Source: Gammaproteobacteria bacterium
GTDB taxonomy: Bacteria; Pseudomonadota; Gammaproteobacteria; Eutrophobiales; Eutrophobiaceae
Direction: 5' to 3'
NCBI GenBank assembly: GCA_012270695.1
Contig: JAAXHV010000082.1
Location: 2,242-7,469 of the forward strand
DNA length: 5,228 bases
In this document: positions 1-5,228 of the stretch, piece by piece
How positions within the stretch are numbered: position 1 is the stretch's first letter
Layout of the letters: each line of letters starts with the position of its first letter
Program-made: the position numbers and the translations under genes
The notes under the pieces: generated by a model
What the model saw: the letters and a program-made list of their open reading frames with translations, nothing else
What the model was told of the DNA's origin: nothing
Database searches by the model: none

Positions 1-118
1 CATCCAGGATCACTTCCTTTTCACGCTCCTGGAGATATTCTATAACCGCCTGCAAAGTATAAATTATTTCAGCAGTGCTATTATTTGTGATGATGGCTAT
101 AGTCTTGAACATGGTCAT
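1..118 (-). CDS. nadK: NAD kinase, N-terminal fragment (cut by the left window edge)
   Basis: The minus strand from 118 downward reads an open frame of 39 codons that begins MTMFKTIAIITNNSTAEI and continues through a helix-like stretch to EKEVILD at the window edge. NAD kinases phosphorylate NAD to NADP in the cytoplasm and typically start with this pattern: a short strand (F-K-x-I-x-I), a helix, then a strand ending in E-V. The catalytic GGDG motif would lie outside the window, so the assignment rests on the N-terminus and on gene context, because nadK is often divergent from hrcA in gammaproteobacteria. An in-frame TAA at 124-122 lies just two codons upstream, so the start must be the ATG at 118 or the one at 112. 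The second gives MFKTIAI, which resembles the family better. Neither has a clear Shine-Dalgarno sequence. Confidence 0.75.
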   Translation of the reverse strand, partial: MTMFKTIAIITNNSTAEIIYTLQAVIEYLQEREKEVILD

Positions 119-171
119 GGTTTATCAGCCGGGTGTTCAACATTATGCCGGGCCCGGTCAGCCAATATGGT

Positions 172-198
172 TTTGCACTAACATGACACAAGTGATAA
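172..198. promoter_or_regulatory. Degenerate CIRCE operator (putative HrcA binding site)
   Basis: The left arm TTTGCACTA (172-180) and right arm AAGTGATAA (190-198) are separated by exactly 9 bases. The classical CIRCE element is TTAGCACTC-N9-GAGTGCTAA. Each arm matches 7 of 9 positions, and the 9-base spacer is canonical. The core CACT/AGTG pairing is intact, with 6 of 9 arm positions self-complementary. It ends 37 bases before the hrcA start codon and lies between divergent nadK and hrcA. HrcA binding to CIRCE near its own promoter is well known in other bacteria, so autoregulation of hrcA, and possibly of nadK, is the inference. It is more diverged than typical CIRCE sites, so a weak or lineage-adapted operator is possible. 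Confidence 0.55.
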
Positions 199-199
199 C
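172..199 (+). promoter_or_regulatory. Weak candidate housekeeping promoter for hrcA
   Basis: TTTGCA (172-177) and GATAAC (194-199) match the sigma-70 -35 and -10 consensus at 4 of 6 positions each, with a 16-base spacer. The pair is almost coextensive with the CIRCE-like element, which is the geometry expected if HrcA blocks RNA polymerase. The match is modest, and no better pair was found by eye in 119-235. Confidence 0.2.
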
Positions 200-235
200 G
201 TTTCACTTGGAAACTTTGCCATATTTGACAGAACA

Positions 236-1294
236 ATGCCAAAAAATCGTACGCAGTCCATTTTTGATTTAAACGAGCGCAGTTTGTTATTGTTTAAATC
301 CCTGGTGGAACATTTCATCCAGGATGGTCATCCGGTCGGTTCGCGTACTCTGGCGCGGGATACTGACCTGGCATTAAGCCCGGCCACCATTCGTAATGTG
401 ATGGCTGACCTGGAGGATATGGGGTTATTGCGCTCACCCCATACTTCAGCCGGACGGATTCCAACAGCGCGCGGCTACCGACTGTTCGTCGACAGCTTGC
501 TCTGTGTTGAACAACTGGAACAGAGGGAAGTGGAGCGCATGGCCCGGGAAATATCTGCTGAAGCCGATATGCAACACCTGGTAGTGCGAGCTTCAAGCCT
601 GCTATCCGATATCACCAAGTTGGCCGCCGTCGTTATGCTGCCCCGCAAGCGGCAGAGTTCGCTCGAACACATCGAGTTCATCTCCCTTTCACAGAATCGA
701 ATTCTCGTCATTCTGGTCTTAAGCAACAAGGAGATCCAGAACCGGATCATACACACGGCAAAAACCTATACGCAATCGCAGTTACAACAGACTGCAAACT
801 ACCTGAATTCCACCTGTCGCGGCAAGAACCTGAATGCGATAAGGACCGAAGTGCTCAGGGAACTGAGAAAACTGAAGGAAGATGTGAGTGAACTGATGCA
901 GGCAGCCATCGAAATGGCACAAAAGGCCTTTGTCACCCCTGCTGTCGAAGATGAAGTTGTAATATCAGGTCATACCAACCTGATGGGTGTGGCCGAACTC
1001 AGCGACCTGGAAAAATTGAAACGATTATTCGAGAGTTTCAACGAGAAGCGGGATATCCTGCACTTGCTGGAGAATGCGATCAGCGCTAAGGGCGTTCAGA
1101 TATTCATCGGCGAGGAATCGGGCTATGAGGTACTGGATAATTGCAGTATCGTCACCTCTCCATACCAGGGTGAGGGACAGATCCTTGGGGTGCTGGGTGT
1201 AATAGGGCCCACCCGAATGGATTATGAAAGGGTCATTCCGATCGTAGACGTGACTGCAAGAATACTGGGTTCGGTCTTGAATTCTGTGGATTAG
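236..1294 (+). CDS. hrcA: Heat-inducible transcription repressor HrcA
   Basis: This 352-residue protein has the usual HrcA length. HrcA is a dimeric DNA-binding repressor that keeps chaperone genes low by binding CIRCE and needs GroEL-type chaperone help to stay active. Residues 1 to about 85 form the winged-helix domain, including SPATIRNVMADLE (48-60) and HTSAGRIPTARGYRLFVD (69-86), both strong family signatures. The middle and C-terminal regions carry the dimerisation and GAF-like parts, with GHTNLMGVAE near 245, GEESGYE near 292 and IGPTRMDYER near 323. The start ATG at 236 gives the expected short lead into LNERSLLLFKSLVEHFI. No good Shine-Dalgarno sequence precedes it, which fits a low-abundance regulator. 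The gene heads the cluster, diverges from nadK, and is preceded by its likely operator. The identification is secure from sequence signatures and context. Confidence 0.97.
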   Translation: MPKNRTQSIFDLNERSLLLFKSLVEHFIQDGHPVGSRTLARDTDLALSPATIRNVMADLEDMGLLRSPHTSAGRIPTARGYRLFVDSLLCVEQLEQREVERMAREISAEADMQHLVVRASSLLSDITKLAAVVMLPRKRQSSLEHIEFISLSQNRILVILVLSNKEIQNRIIHTAKTYTQSQLQQTANYLNSTCRGKNLNAIRTEVLRELRKLKEDVSELMQAAIEMAQKAFVTPAVEDEVVISGHTNLMGVAELSDLEKLKRLFESFNEKRDILHLLENAISAKGVQIFIGEESGYEVLDNCSIVTSPYQGEGQILGVLGVIGPTRMDYERVIPIVDVTARILGSVLNSVD

Positions 1295-1301
1295 TCCATA
1301 T
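1276..1301 (+). promoter_or_regulatory. Candidate sigma-32 (RpoH) promoter for grpE, overlapping the hrcA stop codon
   Basis: CTTGAA (1276-1281) is a perfect sigma-32 -35 core. GTCCATAT (1294-1301) matches the -10 consensus CCCCATnT at 5 of its 7 defined positions. The gap after CTTGAA is 12 bases, slightly shorter than the usual 13-17. The -35 lies in the last codons of hrcA and the -10 begins at the last base of its stop. An alternative -10, CCCCAATT at 1325-1332, has a poorer -35 (CTTTTA, 1302-1307, 17-base gap). Either would give grpE its own heat-inducible transcript with a leader of roughly 90-125 bases. Confidence 0.4.
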
Positions 1302-1337
1302 CTTTTATTTGCGGGTGGCATGGACCCCAATTCACGC

Positions 1338-1367
1338 GTCCCCACTGTTCTTGCCGGCGTGGGGGAC
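1338..1367 (+). other. GC-rich stem-loop in the grpE leader
   Basis: GTCCCCAC (1338-1345) can pair with GTGGGGGAC (1359-1367) with one bulged G, leaving a 13-base loop. No run of T follows, so it does not look like an intrinsic terminator. If grpE is transcribed from the candidate promoter at the end of hrcA, this stem lies in its untranslated leader about 65 bases before the start codon. It could affect transcript stability or processing between hrcA and grpE. The role is unknown. Confidence 0.4.
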
Positions 1368-1431
1368 ATCCGTTCATGAAGAGTATTCCTGATGACATCG
1401 TTTCAATGGGCATAACGACAGGTTGATCACT

Positions 1432-2052
1432 ATGGTTGAAGAAAAAAAACAAACGGTTAACGGAGGGGGAACCGGAGAAACTGAGAATTCTACCGCGCTG
1501 GACGTGGATGACAAAGAGCTCGAAGTTGAGGTTCCCGGCCAAGTACAGGCGGAAGAAGCTGATGTCCGGCAGGATGTAGCCGGTAACGAGGTTGCCGAGT
1601 TGTTGCAGGAAAACGAGCGTTTAAAAATAGAGGCGCAGGAAAATATTGACAAAGCGCTGCGTGCCGTGGCGGAGCTGGATAATATTCGAAAACGCACCTC
1701 CCGTGACATCGAAAATGCCCATAAATATGCGCTGGAAAGGTTCATCAGCGAACTGTTACCGGTAGTAGACAGCATGGAACTGGGCATCAACGCCTCACAA
1801 TCAGCGGAGGATATCGAGAGTTTACGGGAAGGGATGGACCTGACCCTGAAGAAACTTTTCGATTGCCTGGGCAAGTTCGGGGTAACAACCATTGACCCGA
1901 CCGGTGAAAAGTTCGACCCCGAATGGCATGAAGCCGTTTCAATGCAGAAACTGGAAGGCAGCGAACCGGGCCAGGTTGTAACCGTGATGCAGAAAGGTTA
2001 TGAGTTGAACGGCAGGCTGGTCAGGCCGGCTATGGTCGTGGTGGCAAAATAG
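1432..2052 (+). CDS. grpE: Nucleotide exchange factor GrpE (Hsp70 cofactor)
   Basis: This 206-residue protein is close to the roughly 200 residues usual for the family. GrpE is a cytoplasmic dimer that opens the DnaK nucleotide cleft to release ADP and acts as a thermosensor for the cycle. Residues 1 to about 50 are acidic and low in complexity, probably disordered. A heptad-like helix follows (about 52-95, including ELLQENERLKIEAQ). The core contains RKRTSRDIENAHKYALERFI and ELLPVVDSME, typical of proteobacterial GrpE. The family signature is present: FDPEWHEAV (161-169), then GYELNGRLVRPAMVVV (189-204). The frame is open to a TTG at 1423, but AGG (1420-1422) abuts that codon and is correctly spaced (9 bases) for the ATG at 1432, so 1432 is chosen. 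It lies 137 bases after hrcA and 148 before dnaK. Confidence 0.97.
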   Translation: MVEEKKQTVNGGGTGETENSTALDVDDKELEVEVPGQVQAEEADVRQDVAGNEVAELLQENERLKIEAQENIDKALRAVAELDNIRKRTSRDIENAHKYALERFISELLPVVDSMELGINASQSAEDIESLREGMDLTLKKLFDCLGKFGVTTIDPTGEKFDPEWHEAVSMQKLEGSEPGQVVTVMQKGYELNGRLVRPAMVVVAK

Positions 2053-2076
2053 TGGCGCCAGAGTAAAACTACCAGG

Positions 2077-2106
2077 CTTGAATTTCGGCAGTATGACCCA
2101 CATATA
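2077..2106 (+). promoter_or_regulatory. Sigma-32 (RpoH)-type heat-shock promoter for dnaK
   Basis: CTTGAA (2077-2082) matches the sigma-32 -35 core exactly. After a 15-base spacer, CCACATATA (2098-2106) matches the extended -10 CCCCATnTA at all defined positions but one. The spacer is within the usual 13-17. Transcription would begin near 2112-2114, giving a dnaK leader of about 88 bases. This is the best promoter visible in the window and implies that dnaK-dnaJ can be induced separately from hrcA and grpE. Confidence 0.65.
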
Positions 2107-2108
2107 CC

Positions 2109-2159
2109 TGTTAACCCGGGTAGTGCACCGGCGCGTATACGAATCACGAGGGGTTAACA
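2109..2159. repeat. Perfect 9-bp inverted repeat at the dnaK transcription start
   Basis: TGTTAACCC (2109-2117) is repeated as its exact complement GGGTTAACA (2151-2159), with 33 bases between. Each arm contains the palindrome GTTAAC. The left arm spans the transcription start predicted from the adjacent sigma-32-type promoter. The arm-to-arm offset is 42 bases, close to four helical turns. It does not resemble CIRCE. It may be a pair of operator sites or, in RNA, a 5'-terminal stem that leaves the ribosome binding site free. No T-run follows, so it is not a terminator. Confidence 0.5.
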
Positions 2160-2186
2160 TACAGAAATAAGACAGTCAGGATTATC

Positions 2187-2193
2187 AAAGAGG
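2187..2193 (+). promoter_or_regulatory. Strong ribosome binding site of dnaK
   Basis: AAAGAGG ends 7 bases before the dnaK ATG and is the clearest Shine-Dalgarno sequence in the window. The other genes here have weak or no such sites, which fits DnaK being needed in far greater amounts than HrcA or GrpE. It also fixes the start at 2201. Confidence 0.75.
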
Positions 2194-2200
2194 CATAAAA

Positions 2201-4138
2201 ATGAGCAAAATTATCGGTATAGACCTGGGTACGACCAATTCCTGTGTTGCAGTATTGGAAGGCAGTCAGGCCAAGGTGATTGAAAACAGCGAAGGCGGTC
2301 GAACCACACCGTCTATTGTCGCGTTTTCCGACGACGACGAGGTCCTGGTAGGGCAATCGGCCAAACGTCAGGCGGTTACCAATCCCGACAAGACATTATT
2401 TGCGGTCAAACGTTTAATCGGCCGGCGTTATGAGGACGGCGTCGTACAAAAGGATATTGATATGGTTCCGTATAAAATCGTGAAAGCGGACAACGGTGAT
2501 GCCTGGGTTGAGATAAAGGGTAAAAAGATGGCTCCCCCGGAGGTCTCGGCGCGGGTCCTGATGAAGATGAAACAAACGGCCGAGGATTACTTGGGAGAAA
2601 AGGTCACCGAGGCGGTGATTACCGTCCCGGCCTATTTCAATGACTCACAACGTCAGGCTACCAAGGATGCGGGCAAGATCGCGGGTCTGGAAGTACGGCG
2701 CATTATTAATGAACCGACCGCTGCGGCCCTGGCCTATGGCATGGACAAAAGACAGGGAGACGCCAGGATAGCCGTTTATGACCTCGGCGGCGGCACCTTC
2801 GACGTGTCCATTATCGAGATCGCCGAAGTCGATGGCGAGCACCAGTTCGAGGTATTGTCCACCAATGGCGATACGTTTTTGGGCGGCGAGGATTTTGACC
2901 TGCGTATTATCGATTTCCTCTGTGATGAATTCAGGAAGGACCAGGGTATCGACCTGCATAATGATCCCCTGGCGCTGCAACGTCTGAAGGAGGCAGCGGA
3001 AAAGGCGAAGATAGAGCTGTCGTCCAGCCACCAGACTGATATCAACCTGCCTTATATCACGGCAGATGCCAGCGGCCCCAAGCATCTCAATATCAAGCTG
3101 AGCCGTTCCCGGCTCGAGGCGCTTGTGGAAGACCTCATTGACCGTACCATTCAACCCTGCCGCGTGGCCTTGGAAGACGCCGGGATTTCTGCAGCGGATA
3201 TCACCGACGTTATCCTGGTGGGCGGGCAGACCCGTACTCCCAAGGTACAGGAAAAGGTCAAGGAGTTCTTCAGCAAGGAACCGCGCAAGGACGTCAACCC
3301 GGATGAGGCCGTTGCGGTAGGCGCGGCGATCCAGGCCGGCGTACTGGGCGGTGACGTCAAGGACGTGCTGCTGCTTGACGTGACGCCTCTTTCATTGGGT
3401 ATAGAGACCCTGGGCGGGGTTATGACCAAGCTCATTGAGAAGAACACGACCATCCCGACCAAGGCGCAGCAGGTGTTTTCCACCGCAGACGATAACCAGA
3501 CTGCGGTTACGGTGCACGTCCTGCAGGGTGAGCGCGAGATGGTCGCAGGCAATAAATCCCTGGGCCGTTTTGACCTGACGGACATTCCGCCCGCGCCCCG
3601 GGGCATACCCCAGATTGAAGTGACTTTTGATATTGATGCCAACGGTATTTTGAATGTGTCGGCAAAAGACAAGGCAACGGGCAAGCAACAGTCCATCATC
3701 ATCAAGGCGTCCAGTGGTTTGTCAGAGGAGGAAATCGAAAACATGGTCAAGGACGCGGAAGCTCATGCCGAAGAAGATCGGCAGGCAAAGGAGCTGGTTG
3801 AATCCCGCAACATGGCGGAGAACCTGGTATATTCGACGAAGAAATCCATTGATGAATTGGGCGATAAGGTCGAGGAACAGGAGAAAAAAGATATCGAGGC
3901 TGCCATTGCCGACGTTGAAGAAACCCTGAAAGGGAATGACAAGGACACCATAGATGAAAAATCCCGCAAACTGGCTGAAGTTGCAGGCAAACTGGCGGAG
4001 AAGGCATACCAGCAGGCTGCGGCTGAGCAGGCTGCCGGCGCTAATGGCCAAGATAAATCCACAGGTGCGAAAAACGGCGCCACCAATGAAAATGTTGTTG
4101 ACGCTGAATTCGAGGAAGTGGATGACAACAAGAAGTAA
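2201..4138 (+). CDS. dnaK: Molecular chaperone DnaK (Hsp70)
   Basis: This 645-residue protein compares with 638 in E. coli. DnaK binds exposed hydrophobic segments of client proteins in the cytoplasm and cycles between ATP and ADP states with DnaJ and GrpE. The N-terminal ATPase has the phosphate-binding loop IGIDLGTTNSC (5-15), catalytic K70, the second phosphate motif DLGGGTFD (194-201, with T199) and the Hsp70 signature VILVGGQTRTPKVQ. The hydrophobic linker VLLLD starts at residue 389. The substrate-binding beta domain and alpha-helical lid follow. The tail is Ala/Gln/Gly-rich, probably disordered, and ends in the family's acidic DAEFEEV motif plus DDNKK. Key residues fall at E. coli numbers through the linker, so the extra length lies after that point, mainly in the lid and tail. 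A strong ribosome binding site supports the start. dnaJ follows after 20 bases and is probably cotranscribed. Confidence 0.99.
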   Translation: MSKIIGIDLGTTNSCVAVLEGSQAKVIENSEGGRTTPSIVAFSDDDEVLVGQSAKRQAVTNPDKTLFAVKRLIGRRYEDGVVQKDIDMVPYKIVKADNGDAWVEIKGKKMAPPEVSARVLMKMKQTAEDYLGEKVTEAVITVPAYFNDSQRQATKDAGKIAGLEVRRIINEPTAAALAYGMDKRQGDARIAVYDLGGGTFDVSIIEIAEVDGEHQFEVLSTNGDTFLGGEDFDLRIIDFLCDEFRKDQGIDLHNDPLALQRLKEAAEKAKIELSSSHQTDINLPYITADASGPKHLNIKLSRSRLEALVEDLIDRTIQPCRVALEDAGISAADITDVILVGGQTRTPKVQEKVKEFFSKEPRKDVNPDEAVAVGAAIQAGVLGGDVKDVLLLDVTPLSLGIETLGGVMTKLIEKNTTIPTKAQQVFSTADDNQTAVTVHVLQGEREMVAGNKSLGRFDLTDIPPAPRGIPQIEVTFDIDANGILNVSAKDKATGKQQSIIIKASSGLSEEEIENMVKDAEAHAEEDRQAKELVESRNMAENLVYSTKKSIDELGDKVEEQEKKDIEAAIADVEETLKGNDKDTIDEKSRKLAEVAGKLAEKAYQQAAAEQAAGANGQDKSTGAKNGATNENVVDAEFEEVDDNKK

Positions 4139-4158
4139 ATCTGCGAGAAATGCAGGTT

Positions 4159-5228
4159 ATGGCTGAGAAACGAGACTATTATGACGTTCTTGGCGTATCA
4201 AAAAATGCGTCCGATACCGAAATAAAAAAAGCATTTCGCCGCCTGGCAATGAAGTACCATCCGGATCGTAATCCGGATAATCAAGCGGCGGAGGAAAAAT
4301 TCAAGGAAGCAAAGGAAGCCCATGATGTCCTGAGCGACCAGCAGAAACGCTCAGCTTATGATCAATTCGGCCACGCCGGTGTGAGCACATCCGCCGCTGG
4401 TCCGGATGCGCAGGGATTCAGCGGTTTCGGCGATATATTCGACAGTGTTTTCGGCGATATATTCGGCGCGCAAGGGCGTGGTGGCCAGCGCACTCAGGCC
4501 GGGTCGAACCTCCGTTACGACCTGGAGATGAGTCTGGAAGAAGCCATAGCCGGTACCACGATCAAGATACGGGTGCCCAAGTTGGTTACCTGCAACACCT
4601 GTTCCGGCAGCGGCGCCAGACGCGGTTCCAGCCCGGTTCAGTGTCCCACCTGTAACGGCGGCGGTCAGATCCGTATGCAACAAGGGTTTTTCTCGGTGCA
4701 GCAGACCTGTCCGAAATGCCGTGGTCAGGGACAAATCATCAATGATCCTTGCCAGGCCTGCCATGGGCAAGGTCGGGTCCGGGATAGCAAAACCATCTCA
4801 GTGAAAGTCCCGCCGGGTGTTGACACCGGCGACCGGATACGCCTGTCAGGCGAGGGAGAGGCCGGTGAGTTCAGCGCTCCGGCCGGCGACCTGTATGTGC
4901 ATGTCATCGTCAGGGAGCATGATATATTCAGCCGTGAGGGTTCGAATCTTTTCTGCGATATTCCGATCAGTTTCGCCGCAGCCACCCTGGGTCGGGAGAT
5001 CGAGATCCCGACCCTGGACGGCAAAGTCAAGCTGAGGATCCCGCCGGAAACCCAGAGCGGCAAATTATTCCGCCTGCGCGGCAAAGGCGTGCGTTCTGTC
5101 CGGTCATCGGCAAGAGGTGACTTGTTATGCCGCGTAGTGATTGAGACCCCCGTGAATTTAAGCAGGGAACAAAAGGACTTATTGGAACAATTTGAAGAAT
5201 CCATGCTGGAGGATGATAGCCGCTATCG
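4159..5228 (+). CDS. dnaJ: Chaperone protein DnaJ (Hsp40, type I), cut by the right window edge
   Basis: The frame is open for 356 codons to the window edge without a stop. E. coli DnaJ has 376 residues, so only the C-terminal tail is missing. DnaJ brings unfolded clients to DnaK and triggers its ATP hydrolysis. The J domain (about 5-70) has the essential HPD at 34-36. A Gly/Phe linker follows, containing two FGDIF copies (90-94, 98-102). The zinc-binding region has all four CxxCxGxG repeats intact at 145-152, 162-169, 184-191 and 198-205, one residue later than in E. coli. The C-terminal substrate and dimer domains include PPGVDTGDRIRL and KLFRLRGKGV. The ATG at 4159 gives the family start MAEKRDYYDVLGV. 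An in-frame ATG at 4150 would add MQV, and neither has a convincing Shine-Dalgarno sequence, so translation may be coupled to dnaK. Confidence 0.97.
   Translation, partial: MAEKRDYYDVLGVSKNASDTEIKKAFRRLAMKYHPDRNPDNQAAEEKFKEAKEAHDVLSDQQKRSAYDQFGHAGVSTSAAGPDAQGFSGFGDIFDSVFGDIFGAQGRGGQRTQAGSNLRYDLEMSLEEAIAGTTIKIRVPKLVTCNTCSGSGARRGSSPVQCPTCNGGGQIRMQQGFFSVQQTCPKCRGQGQIINDPCQACHGQGRVRDSKTISVKVPPGVDTGDRIRLSGEGEAGEFSAPAGDLYVHVIVREHDIFSREGSNLFCDIPISFAAATLGREIEIPTLDGKVKLRIPPETQSGKLFRLRGKGVRSVRSSARGDLLCRVVIETPVNLSREQKDLLEQFEESMLEDDSRY

Noticed and set aside
104..109. CTTGAA resembling a sigma-32 -35 upstream of hrcA
   Set aside because: No C-rich -10 follows at 13-17 bases, and the bases are the complement of the first nadK codons (Met-Phe-Lys).
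148..157. Palindrome CCGGGCCCGG in the nadK-hrcA gap
   Set aside because: It is a short GC-only palindrome with no loop and no T-run; with nearby CCGGG it could form only a 5-bp stem in the nadK leader. Not enough to call a site.
225..230. Perfect sigma-70 -35 hexamer TTGACA
   Set aside because: It lies only 5 bases before the hrcA ATG, so any -10 would fall inside the coding sequence and transcription would start after the start codon.
75..272. 65-codon plus-strand open frame across the nadK-hrcA region
   Set aside because: It runs antisense to the nadK start, has no recognisable protein features, and overlaps the hrcA start and the CIRCE-like element.
1338..1367. Rho-independent terminator after hrcA
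   Set aside because: The stem is followed by ATCCGTTCATG, with no T-rich tract.
1423..1425. Upstream TTG start for grpE
   Set aside because: The only Shine-Dalgarno-like AGG directly abuts it, leaving no spacer; the ATG at 1432 is properly spaced.
2112..2200. RNA thermometer (ROSE or fourU type) in the dnaK leader
   Set aside because: No sequence complementary to the AAAGAGG ribosome binding site is present in the leader, so the site is not masked.
2645..3750. Long minus-strand open frames opposite dnaK (169 and 199 codons)
   Set aside because: They are antisense to a highly conserved gene, show no family motifs, and are explained by the codon bias of dnaK.

Overview
The window holds a chromosomal heat-shock chaperone locus in the order nadK(partial, minus strand) <- | -> hrcA - grpE - dnaK - dnaJ(partial). 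The proteins read like those of a non-enteric gammaproteobacterium. DnaK aligns with Escherichia coli DnaK without a length shift through the interdomain linker (K70, T199 and V389 fall at the same numbers), and GrpE and DnaJ are also close to the E. coli proteins from memory. However, the locus carries hrcA, which enteric bacteria lack, and hrcA sits head-to-head with a nadK-like gene, an arrangement seen in several gammaproteobacteria. The genus cannot be named from this sequence.

Layout. Bases 1-118 (minus strand) are the first 39 codons of NAD kinase. Bases 119-235 form a divergent intergenic region with a degenerate CIRCE operator, the binding site family of HrcA, upstream of hrcA (236-1294). 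A 137-base gap to grpE (1432-2052) contains a candidate sigma-32 promoter overlapping the end of hrcA and a GC-rich stem-loop. A 148-base gap to dnaK (2201-4138) contains a better sigma-32-type promoter followed by a perfect 9-bp inverted repeat at the predicted transcription start. dnaJ begins 20 bases after the dnaK stop and runs off the right edge, missing roughly the last 20 residues. No intergenic stretch reaches 300 bases, and no RNA gene, mobile element or CRISPR array was seen.

How the genes work together. DnaK is the ATP-driven Hsp70. DnaJ delivers substrates and stimulates ATP hydrolysis, and GrpE exchanges ADP for ATP. HrcA is the repressor that normally responds to chaperone load. 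The sequence suggests two layers of control: an HrcA/CIRCE-type site at hrcA, and heat-shock sigma-factor promoters ahead of grpE and dnaK. The genes themselves are ordinary, with no sign of an undescribed system. The points worth a second look are regulatory: the degenerate CIRCE, the promoter at the hrcA stop codon, and the inverted repeat in the dnaK leader.
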